A DNA stretch of 64,000 nt from Undaria pinnatifida (taxonomy: Eukaryota; Sar; Phaeophyceae; Laminariales; Alariaceae), in the NCBI GenBank assembly GCA_012845835.1, contig JABAKD010000023.1, forward strand, positions 17,910,751 through 17,974,750, in the 5' to 3' direction. How positions within the stretch are numbered: position 1 is the stretch's first letter; every line of letters starts with the position of its first letter. Made by a program: the position numbers and the translations under genes. This document shows, piece after piece, positions 44,761 through 56,016 of the stretch. The notes under the pieces are model-generated. The model worked only from the letters and a program-made list of their open reading frames with translations, had not been told where the DNA came from and made no database searches.

Positions 44761-46100
44761 CCTTCTATATTAATAAGCATTACCAGGCGGGTGATATGAA
44801 GGGGTGTCTCCTTGGTACAACCGTCAGATTCGTCCTCTTCAAGGTTTTATAGTTTCCGCGCAAATATTGAAATGACCCCCCCCCCCCCCCCCCCCCCCGC
44901 CGACCCCTCTTGTTCAAACGCCCTACTTGAAATAATAATCTACCATACATAGTAGTAGTAAACACTACCACCAGCCAGCTGATATCATCTCAGTATCCTT
45001 CTAGCCATCCATGCCGTAGCTCCAACTCATCTCCGCCCTCCTCCCCCCCCCCAATTTTTTGTTCCCCGCCCAGTTCGTTCAAACGCCCTACTTAAAATTG
45101 AAATCGGCCAGAGTACTAAACACTTCTAAGCAATTGATATTACGTCATTATCTTTCTAGCCATCTATGACGCAGCTTTCATTCATTCTCCCTGCTCCCCC
45201 TCTCCCCCTCCAACGCCCCCTCCTTCCCCACACCCCGCACGATCGCCTAGACCCAGCACCGCGCGTATAGCAAGCCCCTACATATGTAATTAATACGCGC
45301 GATCGAAGGATCACACACAATGTTGCGAAGATCAGTGTCGACCAAATCCTTGATCTCATAGCTGGAGTGTGTTTTGATATTATATGTCGACCTAAACCTC
45401 TTGAAACCCTTTCCGCCCCCCCCCCCCCCCCCCCCCGCCTTTTTTCATTTTTATTTTTTCCTCGCTCTCTCTTGCTTAAACGCCCCACCTAATATCGAGA
45501 TCCGTCACAGTAATAAACACTTCCACGCCCTGGATATCGCCTCATTATCGTTTCAGAGCCGTTCATGCCGCTGCTGCAATTCCCACCCCCCCCGCGCCCC
45601 CAATGCCCCCTCCTTCCCCACCAACCGCACCATAGGCTAGACCTAGCACCACGCGTATAGCAAACCCCTACATCTATGCGACCTAAAGCCCTCCCCCCCC
45701 CCGCCCCCCCCCGCCACATTCCCCCCCCCTCCCCCACAAGAAGGATTTTTAGTTTCCACGCACAAATTGACCTGACCCACCCGTCCCCTCCCCCCCTCCC
45801 GCCCCCCTTTTGATCAAAATCAGGCCCCCACGTCCTTAAAAACTCCGCCCTCCCCTCACCGGTTATTCGACTTACAGGATTCACTTGATAAACTGATGCA
45901 TTTCCTTCCACAGCTGTCAGATTTTGTCCCCCTCAGAAACGGGTTTTAGAGTTTCCGCGCACAGACTGCCTAGCATCACCCTGTTGACCCTGATAGCTAC
46001 AATATAGTTGCAAGGGGAGTCGCCGACCTATATCCTTAATGAGGACACACCACCCGTAATACGCGCGATCGAAGTATCACACACAGCTTGCAAAGATGAG
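44761..46100. repeat. degenerate C-rich tandem repeat block
   Basis: Poly-C runs of 23 (44876-44898) and 21 (45416-45436) plus many shorter ones. Recurrent motifs between them: TTCAAACGCCCTACTT, TAGCCATCYATGCCG, CCCCCTCCTTCCCCAC, and CGCGTATAGCAA. A block starting ATACGCGCGATCGAAG at 45293 recurs at about 46062 (spacing about 770 bp). Looks like an old, decayed tandem family. Homopolymers make all ORFs here unreliable. Confidence 0.65.
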
Positions 46101-46443
46101 TTCCGACAAAATTTTCGATCTCACAGCTGAAGTGTATTTTAATATTTATAAAATATACGCTGCTTCGCATGTATCAAGTACTTCCACGTACCTGGTTAAC
46201 GATGGGAGCCTGGCCCAAAATAGGAGTGTTTCATTAACGCCCTTTACAATCACCCCCGGATTTGTCGAGACAAACGGCTTGAATTTAGTGTTGGATGATT
46301 TTTGCAGTATGAGACGTCGTGTGGCGTCACGGACTTCATCATCGGAGGTTGTTACCCATTGAATGGACTGATCTTTGCATTGAGTGAGGGGTGATGTGCG
46401 TGAGCGACCGGCAGTTTCCAGGCCACCCTCCAGGATCCTGAAC

Positions 46444-46570
46444 CGGCGACGGGGAATCTGCCAACATTGGCAGGAAGGAATAACCTGCCAACACAGAAAA
46501 CGCCTGCAGAAAGCTACTCTGCAGAACCAGATTTCAGTTGATTGCACCGAGCTACGCGCTGTGATCGCGC
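46444..46570. repeat. palindromic motif and inverted-repeat arm, left
   Basis: 46444-46478 repeats the 35-bp motif of 19349. 46481-46570 (AACCTGCCAACACAG, AACCAGATTTCAGTTGATTG, GCGCTGTGATCGCGC) is the reverse complement, with some divergence, of 51836-51937. Confidence 0.75.
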
Positions 46571-46814
46571 CGCGTCTCTCAGGGAGAGAAGAGAAACCGC
46601 AAGCCGGGCCGCGCGCAGCGCAGACGCCAGACAACCGTCACCACAGCCGGCTCCTCAGCACCATGCTGGTGTGGCGGCTATGTACGCTTTGGTATGTCTA
46701 AATGCGGTTCTGCCAGCATACGACCACCAGACTCGTAGGCTATTCCTCCTTCCCATAAGAACGGGGCACACACAACGCTCTTGAGGAAAAATATGAACTT
46801 CGTAAATTGTATAC

Positions 46815-47090
46815 TGAAGTTAGTTTCGGGGCACATCATTTTCAAGAAAATACGAAATTCAGCCTACAAAAAAAACGACTTGATTTCTTATCAGAGAGCC
46901 GGCGGCACAATACTCTTAAAGTAGTAGACTACAGGACGGAAGAATGGCAAGCTGATACTTCTAGGAAGACAATAAATCTGGGAGCTCACGTTAGTGCAGA
47001 TGGCATCCTCTCCCACATAAGAAACCCGCAGCCCCAGCCAGGATTCCAGTTTCTCGCTATCAAATAAGCACCTGATACTTGTACAAGTAG
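46815..47090. repeat. dispersed repeat, left copy
   Basis: TATACTGAAGTTA, then CCTCTCCCACATAAGAAA, then a CAAATAAGCACCT end. A shortened copy lies at about 51634-51725 in the same orientation. Confidence 0.55.
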
Positions 47091-47365
47091 GTGTAGTGCT
47101 AATATATTATTCTAGGCACAATGCTGTTCAAACAGTAGTAGTAGAAATGAAATATTAATAGGAAAAAAAGAAAGAAAGCGGAACAATTCTGGCCGAGGAA
47201 GAATTTCTTACGCGAGAAAGGGTGAGTTCTACACACTATCTCCAGCACAGCGCATCTCAATTGCCTTCCTTTCCCGGTAAGGTACAAGTATCAGCCCTGC
47301 TTTCCTACATCCCTGTTTGCTTTTTTACATTCATGTCGTGCACCACTACAAGTAGTAGTAATTTA

Positions 47366-47719
47366 TCACGTAATATGTACAACGGCAAGCATCACCAACC
47401 AGCCGCAACACAGTGATTTTTCCATGCGTTTGATACAAATGTTGTCGGTGCTGTACAACGTCTCTTTTGCGTTGAACTCCTTGGTGTGTATCGAATGAAT
47501 GAGGTATATAGGTCTTTCGGTGACAATATTCGACTGGGAAACGACGCGGGTGGTTCCGCCAAAATAGACGACACGAACACCACAAATAATAGGATCCATG
47601 TAACTCCAATTCAACGAAATGATTGGCGATGCTTTTGAAAAATCTTCCTTCTTCCAAGTATAGACATTTTTGTGTGGTTTATGTCTTGGCACTGAACCGT
47701 TCTTGCCGCCCGGCAACAT
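47366..47719 (-). CDS. hypothetical ORF, possibly a transposase exon
   Basis: 117-residue minus-strand frame with protein-like composition: NVYTWKKEDFSKASPIISLN, then VVYFGGTTRVVSQSN, then RPIYLIHSIHTKEF. It vaguely recalls DDE transposases of the piggyBac type (a conserved S-x-H run), but I cannot place it. No start or splice sites stand out. Confidence 0.25.
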   Translation of the reverse strand: MLPGGKNGSVPRHKPHKNVYTWKKEDFSKASPIISLNWSYMDPIICGVRVVYFGGTTRVVSQSNIVTERPIYLIHSIHTKEFNAKETLYSTDNICIKRMEKSLCCGWLVMLAVVHIT

Positions 47720-47920
47720 CCAGCACCCCCATCATGCCCGGCGAAGGAGGAGAAATATCAGGGGGGTGGGGAATAGCTACGCGTAGGTACCAGATAACTC
47801 CCGCCCCCCTTCTTCTTTCCCTCTCCCCAGAGATGGAAAAAAAAGGAAAACATGGGAAAGGAAAAACAAAACAAAAAGGGCTCACAATTTTGTCGACAAC
47901 GGTGGTAGTACCGCTGTTGA

Positions 47921-47937
47921 CCCCCCCCCCCCCCCCC
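47921..47937. repeat. poly-C tract (17 nt)
   Basis: Seventeen consecutive C between TTGA and GAGATGG. Confidence 0.95.
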
Positions 47938-48349
47938 GAGATGGAGCAGACAATCAAACCCAGGGCCACACAAAACGAAACGGCCGGCTCGCAAGCGAAG
48001 CAAAAACAAAATAAGCTCGTACGGTCTTTACTCTTTGTGAATTAACGAGAGGCAAATTCGACCCGACACTGCAGACGCTAACCTACGAAACCAAGATGGG
48101 CCGTAGTGCACTTTTCACATTCACAACATGACCACCACCGCTTCCCGTCTGATCTAGTTTTTTGCCCAGTTCTGTAGGCCTCGGGCCGGTGCTTTTCTGG
48201 TGGCACATTGCATTGGGGCCGCCCCTCCCTCCCACGCGGGGCTGGGTGAGCCTCCTGGTACGCGCCTCCTTGTCGAATGTGGCCGCGGTGAAAGAAAATC
48301 TGAGGGCCCCCGAGTGGGCCCTTCTTGGGCGTCGGTTGGCGGCGCCAAA

Positions 48350-48703
48350 CTACCCAGCCTCATCTCCGCCACCGCTAAAATCCAACATCTCTGCAGCTGA
48401 CGCCGACACGCCTGCACCTGTCGCTGCGCCCCCCCTTTCACTGCCGCCACGAACGCCAGCAATGCCTACCCCATACCAACTCCGCGAAACAGCAGGGGAA
48501 ACAGCGCTACCGACAACATCCGCAATCATCGCGCCCCCGTCAGCTTCCTGCAACCTAGCATGCAATGCAGCATGCCGTTGACTAATAGAGATCATCATAC
48601 TCTTAACGTTGGCGTGCCTTTTGATTTCATCATAGTGATTCTGAGGTTGTTGAAGGTCGACAAGATCAACCGGCCCCTTACCCCGAGCATCAGGTCCCCA
48701 CAA
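48350..48703 (-). CDS. hypothetical exon-like ORF
   Basis: Minus-strand frame of 117 residues containing DLVDLQQPQNHYDEIKRHAN and SQRHAALHARLQEADGGAM, then a Gly/Ala-rich tail ending at a stop. Composition is more protein-like than its neighbours. It could be the last exon of a gene reading leftwards from about 51 kb. Function unknown. Confidence 0.25.
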   Translation of the reverse strand: MWGPDARGKGPVDLVDLQQPQNHYDEIKRHANVKSMMISISQRHAALHARLQEADGGAMIADVVGSAVSPAVSRSWYGVGIAGVRGGSERGGAATGAGVSASAAEMLDFSGGGDEAG

Positions 48704-49667
48704 TCTCTGAGAAAGGTCGCTTTTTCACCAGTGTCTGTCACGTCAAGAGCAGAGACCCACCCAGGTAACATCGGGCTATCCGGTGATCAGCTGGCCGTGT
48801 CGTCTTAGATAATCTCAAACTCAAACTGTTCGTAGCATGCTCCAATCTACTTCGGCAGTCCGAGTTTCTTCGCAGCCATCCCAACATTGCAGCGACAATT
48901 TAACTCCAGCAGAGTCGAGTGGGCCAGCGCATGAGAAGCTCAACAGTAGCCTGCGGAGGTAACGATGAAAACCCATTACAAAAGGGCAAACAGTTACAGC
49001 AGGCGGGAACCGTATTGAACAGGTGTATGTCATGTCGATCATAACACGAATTACCTGGTCGACCACCAAGCCGAGGAAAAAAGTGAACATGTTACAAACA
49101 CTGCAACAAACGAAACCGTGCAGTATACTTGACGGCAAATACTATGAGCATAGGAATATGCCGTGAGGCCAATGTTATGGGTGGAAATGGTTGCTGTACC
49201 TGCTAGTGATAGGAAAGTCACGAGAAACACACACACCAAGCCCCTGTACTGCTGTTACCTCTGACAGAGCGACAAGTGGTGATCCACGCTTTACTTTTCC
49301 CTGTTGCGCAGTACAGCGACACGCCGTCAGGCTTTCTTAGACAGCAAGCTTCGATGTGCTTGCGGAGCAGCTTCACGACCTCCAGTGTTTTCGGGCGCAG
49401 GAGAGCTTATCCCGATTTCGCATCGATCACGTCGCAGAACCGATCAATCACTAAATCAAAGCGCGTCAACAATCGTGTCCGCTCGGGCGCTAACCGCCGA
49501 CAATTCCGCAAGAAACACGTCCAGTTCATCTCTATATACTCTCCGACCTATTCCGATGCCATTTTTTGCGCTTAAAGAGCAATTTCTACCTGCAGTCGGA
49601 AGCGAGATCGGCAGGAGCGTAATGATCACGAAACATGACCCAGTACAGGCATTGTTTTCGACGACAG
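48704..49667. other. low-coding DNA with weak exon-like frames
   Basis: Minus-strand frames 48821-49138 and 49456-49707 contain hydrophobic segments (MFTFFLGLVVDQVIRVMID; CFVIITLLPISLP) but no motif. I cannot decide between exons and chance. Confidence 0.25.
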
Positions 49668-49955
49668 CTAAAGTCTCTCCATATCGCTGAATTGAACAAC
49701 GACACAAGTGACGTGAAAACCACTTGCGTCCCTGATGTCTTCCAGATTAACGATATAGCAAGCATCTCTCAACCAAGCCATGGAGGGCTTGAAAGCGCCG
49801 AGAATCTTCTTCACCAGGCGCGAGATACTCGGAAGCGCGTGGAAGATATCCAGGCGACCCTTGAGCATGTTTGGGCCACCCCCCCTGATACAGTTGGCAA
49901 CAATCAACATGAATTCAGAACACTCGAACAGAAAAAAATCGAACACAAAGATCAC
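49668..49955 (-). CDS. hypothetical exon-like ORF
   Basis: 95-residue minus-strand frame with MLKGRLDIFHALPSISRLVK and FKPSMAWLRDACYIVNLEDI. The plus strand over the same interval also has a long frame (49635-50090, Gln/Glu/His-rich). Which, if either, is real is unclear. Confidence 0.22.
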   Translation of the reverse strand: MIFVFDFFLFECSEFMLIVANCIRGGGPNMLKGRLDIFHALPSISRLVKKILGAFKPSMAWLRDACYIVNLEDIRDASGFHVTCVVVQFSDMERL

Positions 49956-50282
49956 ATTGACGCCGAGCAGATTTCAGAAACAAACGAAACATATTTGCCA
50001 CCTCTACAGCACTCACGTCGTCCCGGTCGACATTGCCACCAATCTCGTCTCCGGCTCTTAGGTCGCAAGCGCGGTCGTGACCAACATTAAAGTCATTCCC
50101 GTCGCCACCGTCCTCTTTGCCCTCGTCCGAGTCCGCATCGTCAAAAAAGAAAAACACCAACGAAAACGTTTGGTTTGTTTGGCGAATAATACAAACGTAA
50201 GCAAGAAAATAAGGAACGCCAATGCCGGCAGGGCGTCAGACAACTCAGCTCAATTTTTTCCTAGGACAGGGTAAGGCCTTAC

Positions 50283-50625
50283 CTAGCGAGCCCACCACGT
50301 GGCAAGGTGCTTCGGTGGCGAAGAAGTCGGGGTCATCGTTGTAAGCGGCACTTGCATTCGGGTTCGGCGACGGTGCTGGTGTCGCAGGGGGGGCTGTCCA
50401 ATCGGCCGCAAGGCGAACATGGGTAGCGTCCCACAGAACAAGCCTGTCACTGCCGCCGCAGAGTTCCTTCATCGTCACACGACCTACACCAGCGGAGAAT
50501 GGTGCCTCCTTGTGTGCTGTGTACGCAGCAGGCTTCACCGCATCGCTCACGTTGACTACGACGCCCTTCTGGCCGCCGGATTGACGTGATTGAGGGCGCC
50601 ACCGAGCAAAGATCCAGAGGTAGTC
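50283..50625 (-). CDS. hypothetical exon with canonical splice donor
   Basis: Minus-strand open frame: SRQSGGQKGVVVNVSDAVKP, then GVGRVTMKELCGGSDRLVLW, then a Pro/Ala/Asn-rich stretch and DDPDFFATEAPCHVVGSL. The frame runs into CTAG/GTAAGG at about 50283, a near-ideal splice donor on the minus strand. Upstream it is closed by a TGA. No family recognised. Together with 48350-50060 it may form a multi-exon gene. Confidence 0.3.
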
Positions 50626-50735
50626 TCATGGCCCTGTACGTTCCCAACACTAACGCAACTGGCATGGTTGTTGCTGTGGAGTCGCACTTAGAGTTCCGTC
50701 GTAAAATAGACCAGGTTTGGGGGGTGATACCAGGT

Positions 50736-50960
50736 TTAGTCGCTTGTGATGCGGACGTGCCGTGCATGTCGTTGGTTAAGATGATGCAAGAAAAAAGGTC
50801 TCGATGAATGTGGTACAAACCATCCCAATGCCACCTGTGTTCCCGGCGGCAAAATGGTCGGAACCGGGCTGCGTATGGGATCCTTCAACATGTCGATCTC
50901 CACGTAAACGAGAACGGACGCGCAAGCATCCAGGCAGGCATACCCTACCCGTGATGGCAC
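50736..50960 (-). CDS. hypothetical exon-like ORF
   Basis: 74-residue minus-strand frame with CASVLVYVEIDMLKDPIRSP and TQVALGWFVPH. It lies 5' of the exon-like frame ending at 50283 and might be an earlier exon of the same gene. No family recognised. Confidence 0.22.
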   Translation of the reverse strand: MPSRVGYACLDACASVLVYVEIDMLKDPIRSPVPTILPPGTQVALGWFVPHSSRPFFLHHLNQRHARHVRITSD

Positions 50961-51364
50961 CGTAAGGATTCAAAATGCAGCCATCATTAACATTCCACCT
51001 ACAAGCGGATTCAAAAGCATGGCGCCAGCAATTAAGCTGGCAACAAGAAATGTTCCATAACCCACAACGAGCGTGAATAGGACACGCGCATAGCTAACTA
51101 GAGTAGTATCACCAGTTGGGCGTGGAGGGGAGAACTCCGGCAAGACAAGCGGAAGGTCGGGTCTGTGGGCAACCCTTCCCCAAGCAAACTAGACATTATA
51201 CCCGCCAGCGAAAAAGATGGCGTCGGCACCCAACAAACGTTTGCGTGAGTCAGCGGGTCCACAGTTTTTGCGCCTTTGACCTCATCCAAATACGTCGCGT
51301 CTGACTTGGAGCTAGCGCCAAGTCTACCATGATGTCCTGGTACCAAGTCACGCTGATTTTTCAT

Positions 51365-53240
51365 CTTGTGAAACGCAAGCGAGAATATTCGAATTTAATA
51401 CGCCTTGTGCCAGCTGCGCACTGCCGAACCAAGAAAACACGACTGCCACAATTGTACTATTAATAGGTGCCAGATATCATGTACCAGTCATCATATGCTT
51501 AGAGCTATAGACTACATCACGTGTACGAGTGTACAAGCTGCGACAGCGAACAAGCTTCAGCAGAAGCAGTAGCTTTAAAATAGATATGGTGATTAGCCAC
51601 GCTGTTATTTTTCCACGAAAAAAAGAAACTCGTGATACGTTATACTGAAGTTAACGTACGATAAGGTAGAGTGCACCCTCTCCCAAATAGGAAAGCCAGC
51701 CTAGGTATCTATTTTCAAGCACCTTGAATCTTTTAGGTGTCCTGTACTCTGGTATCTGGCACGCGTTTTATCAGACGTCAAGTACAATATTTACAGTTTC
51801 CGCGCACAGACTGCCTAACATCACCCTGTTGACCCAGCGCGATCACAGCGCGTCCCCCTGTCGCCCTGGTGCAATCAATTGAAATCTGGTTCTGTAGAGT
51901 AGGTTGTGCAGGCGTTTTCGTGTTGGCAGGCTATTACAGCTTTTTTCGTAAGGGTGTAGGTCTAGGGCCGTACCCAATAAGCTAGCATATCTTTTAGCTT
52001 ATATTGGCTTTTTGAGCTTATGGAAAAGCTTATATCCGCCCGAGCATAGCCAACATGCCAAATAGCTTATGTGAGAGCATAACAAGGGAAATCGAGCATA
52101 ATAAAAGGTGGTTATGCCCGCCCCCATTACAGATGTATTGTTGTTGTTGTTGTTCTCACATTAACTCGCATAATCAAGTCCGTGGTCACAGGACAGGCTC
52201 CAGTCACTCTGGAGCTGAGGAATACCCCAGGGAAAAACACACACAACCCAAGGTGGTACACGCATATATCACAGCTGACGCAATTCATGCCTCCACCAGA
52301 AACATCTAAAAGTGAAATCGGGAGTCAGTCTATGTTTGTTGATCCCTACGAATCGTAGAGGGCTCACCCGTTGAGCTGACAATAGTGGGGTAGTGGAGTC
52401 ACCGGTATGAAGACAAGTATAAGACGTACAAGTATAAATTAAGTTGCTCCTAGCCAAGGCGCAGCGTGGAGTGCGCTCGCCAGGAAGAAAGGCGGATAAA
52501 TAGGCGGAGTATTTCCACCATCCCGATATCCCGCTATCATGTGGCCAACTCATCACTGGAAACCCCTTCAATACTCAACCGTCATCATATCCGCATCATA
52601 TCCAAGCATACAATCAACAGCCTCCCTGCTTCGTAAATGATACGGTATGATGCTATATTGTCATATCATCAGGGTAAAACGATTCAATGAAAATTACGGT
52701 CAATCAATATCCTCCCAGTACCTCCGTGACAAGAAAGAAAGATTGCAACACCATAGTCCTTAAAAAGCACTCCATAAATCTAGAGATACAATTCAGGGAC
52801 AGTATTCAACATCAATCTTCACGAACCTAAGATCTAAGTCGTAAAATCCTAAGTCCAAATACAAAAACTCAAATCCGAAATTCATAGACCGAAAACTTAA
52901 ATCCGAAAACTCAAACATCGGCCTTATAATCGGCATTCAGCCTTCCTTATATAACGGTTGTCAGCTCCATAGAACAGGGGTGCCAACAAGTGTGATTGGA
53001 CAGCAGTCTCAAAACTCACTCTCGAATGAGACAACGCCTCCCGGCTGGGTACGCACTAAAAATCCATTGAAATTCCAAACGCTCAAATCCCGAGAAAGAT
53101 TATGCCATACTAGACAACGCAATCGTGAAAACAGTAATATTTCAAAAATAAAGAAATAGTTACTTGCCTCCCTAACTACCATGCATTCTTTAAAAGTACG
53201 AAAATCCAGCTAATACATGCAGAATAATCCGTCAAGAAAC
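51365..53240. other. intergenic DNA, no gene recognised
   Basis: AT-rich. Holds the right arms of the repeats paired with 45.9-47.1 kb (51634-51937) and a run of short AACTCAAATCCGAAA-like repeats at about 52825-52920. Confidence 0.5.
51795..51937. repeat. mosaic repeat: direct piece plus inverted arm
   Basis: 51795-51835 repeats 45950-45990 in direct orientation (AGTTTCCGCGCACAGACTGC, CATCACCCTGTTGACC). 51836-51937 is the inverted partner of 46481-46570. The two pieces are directly joined here but lie about 490 bp apart in the left region. Confidence 0.75.
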
Positions 53241-53267
53241 ATGTCAAATCAGCTCGCAAAAAAGTTA

Positions 53268-53330
53268 GTCGCCCTCGGGTTTAGACGTATCGAACTCGTC
53301 GAGTTTGAGACCTTTTTTCAACTTAACGAG
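53268..53330 (-). pseudogene. small copia RT-RNase H linker fragment
   Basis: About 55 bp match, roughly three quarters identical, the segment at 54297-54350 (minus strand LEEFDATEPEGD type). It is a separate shred of the same copia family. Confidence 0.4.
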
Positions 53331-53629
53331 CCATAATCCTCTCAAGTGGTCAAGCGAATGCTTTCCCGCACAAGCAGTAACAGATGGGTGTGACCCCTCC
53401 TTGCAGGATGAAAACTAAACGGTTTGGCTCAGCTGGGTCTCATTAAGGGGTTTGTTGAGAAAACCATAGACTGATTACGAGGGGATGACCTCGGGTAGTT
53501 TACCAAAAATCGTCGCCGTCCCCAAATCCCCCAAAAAATATAAACTGAACGATTTGGCTCAGCTATCATAATTAAACAGTAGAAAAAACAAACCTAGCGT
53601 ACTAAATCATGACATATTCCACCGTTCTC

Positions 53630-54745
53630 CCAAAATCAAATGTTCATCACAAAATCCCGGTGAAAACGAAAAACTGGACAGGCAAGTGCCTTCGTCAGGA
53701 AGTCTGCGTGTTGCTGCTCAGACTCTACGGCGACAATGTCAAACTCTCCCTTACAAGCTCTCGGAGGAAGTGGTGCCTAATGTCGATGTGTTTCGAATTC
53801 GACGCGCACACCGGGTTATGAGCCAGGTGCCTTGCCCCCTTGCTGTCCTCAAAAACCGTGATGCATGCAGTACCAAGGCCAGGCAAAATAAAACTCCACA
53901 CGTACCGCAAGAAAATCACCTCCTTGATGGTGTCTGCTAGTGCTACGTACTCATCTTCTGTGGTGGAAAGCGTCACGCACTTTTGAGTCCTCGAAAACCA
54001 GCACACGCATGCTCCTGCGCACATGACAGCCCCACCGGAAACCGACCTCTTATCAGTGGCATTGCTGACGTAGTCTGCATCCGCATGCGCAACCAGCTCC
54101 AGTCCATTGCCTCTCTGAAAAGTAATGATAAAATCGCTCGTGAAAAAAACATACTCTAAAATGCCAACCGCTGTCTTCCAGTGTATCGCTCTGGGCGAGT
54201 TGGTGTACCTGGCTACCGCTCTCACTGCGTTCGCAATATCCGGACGTGTCTGATTGGCAAGCCACATTAAGCACCCTACCAGTTCACGGAAAGGCCAGTC
54301 ACCCTCAGGTTCAGTCGCATCGAACTCTTCGAGTATAAGGCCCTTTTCTAACGTGTTTCTTCTGCCCGAGCTAACGCCGAACTTCAAAGCTGTGTTTTCA
54401 GCGAAAGCTTGCTAAGAGATCGTTCAAGTGCCAGCATCCCAATCTCTAGAATACCGGCAGCCAGCATACCACCTTAGCTCGCCAAGGTTGTTAATCGGCA
54501 CTAGGCGGTTCAAGTCTTCGCAGAACTGATCGCATCTAGCCTTCCGTCCTACTGCGAAGATATCGTCCACATAAACTACTGTTACTATGGAGACAGTTCC
54601 AGACTCGACCAAGCGCAAGACACACGCGTCTGCTAGACTCTGCTCAAAACCAAGACTCTTCATGTGCGATAGCAAGTGGTTGTGCCACGATCTCGACGAT
54701 TGTTTCAAGCCGGTATAGCACGACTTCAACTGCGTGTTTATTTCT
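53630..54745 (-). mobile_element. 5'-truncated Ty1/copia fragment (RT and RNase H)
   Basis: A second, distinct copia family. RT part (54424-54745): YTGLKQSSRSWHNHLLSHMK and the catalytic VVYVDDIFAVG. After a TAG at about 54414 (in an IS-stop-QAFAEN context) comes ALKFGVSSGRRN, then RNase H: MWLANQTRPDIANAVRAVAR, AHADADYVSNATDKRSVSGG, LSTTEDEYVALA, EDSKGARHLAHN, SKHIDIRHHFLRELV. A frameshift then leads into HADFLTKAL. Upstream coding sequence stops abruptly near 54745; no LTR was found. Confidence 0.9.
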
Positions 54746-55692
54746 GTTTCAGAGTGCCGATAGATCAGAGCGCAAACGCCTCGCTACACGTGACGAGGTT
54801 GTTATATCGAGGGTCAAGTTATTCCGCACGTTCCTTCCCGGAAGATCGACACGTAGTATCACAGTGCTGCAAGAGTGTTAGTCCATGCTGCTACTTGATA
54901 AGCTACCGCCATAAACAAAAAACGATCCTTGAAAATGTTTGGCAACCTAGATTAAAACGCGTACCTGGTACATAGGATACGGTATCAGGTACGAACTCCA
55001 TAACAAACGCAGGAATATTGACTATCTTCGTCTGTACTCAAAATGTTCGTATACTACGTACATAAAATGTTTGAGCACCTAACTGTGGCCTCATAATCTA
55101 CCCCATTCCCCCTGCTCAATACTTTTGTGGTCCGGCATACAGCGGATACCGCTTATCATAACACTCTGCACACGCGCACGATAAGGGCGGGGGAAGTTGA
55201 GGGGGTGATCAAACCAAAGGAGGCTTAAACATAATCAAAATCCTATCATCAATCATTGTCAAGCAAAGCATGTCAGATTACAATATCATATTTATGATAC
55301 AGTGCGAGGCATAACCGGGACAAGATCAGGGTGGAATCTTCAGTCTAACGAAAAAAACGCATCCCGATATTTCCACCACATATTGCATCATAAAACGTGA
55401 GTAACAGTATATTTCCTCACTACCGGTTTCTTCATTTCGTGTACCGCACTATGCTAGATCGCTGGTGAGGTTGACAACCAGCTATTCTGGAAGTAACCCG
55501 CATTGTGTAAGACAAAACAAATACCACGTATGTTGTCATCGCCTCTCGTGCGTACCCGAAATATAATACTACTGGTACTAACAATACCCATCATCATCTC
55601 CCGGGCGTACCTTGAATATAGTACTACTGGTGCTAACGATACCCCTACAGCCATCAGCCGTCACCAATTTATCTGTAAAACCGGATGACGTA
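54746..55692. other. intergenic DNA between copia fragment and gypsy copy C
   Basis: No gene. A two-unit 55-bp repeat at 55551-55645 (CGTACC, TACTACTGGTRCTAACRATA). Confidence 0.55.
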
Positions 55693-56016
55693 TGTTAAAT
55701 TAAAGGAGGGGGACACAGAGTGCCCCCTGCAGGTCTGCCAATTGAGCAGGTCCTCGGAGAGTACTCACTTTCGTTCCTTCGTAGAGATGTAGCTTTATTC
55801 GTTTCAACCAGAGCCCGGGATAGCTTCTGAGATCGGAGGCACGTGCCTCCGATCTAATTTCTAACTTTCCCGAATATAAAACGCCAACCTTATCATAGTG
55901 CCTCCGATCTAATTTCTAACTTTCCCGAATATAAAACGCCAACCTTATCATACGAAACCCATCCAAATGGTCTCAAATTCGGATACCTACAGGCCTTTCG
56001 AGGCCGTATCTTAACA
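55693..56016 (-). repeat. 3' LTR of gypsy copy C
   Basis: 324 bp from TGTTAAATTAAAGG to CGTATCTTAACA. It is 55 bp longer than the LTR of copy B because of an internal tandem duplication, 55843-55897 and 55898-55952 (GTGCCTCCGATCTAATTTCT to TTATCAT). Confidence 0.93.
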
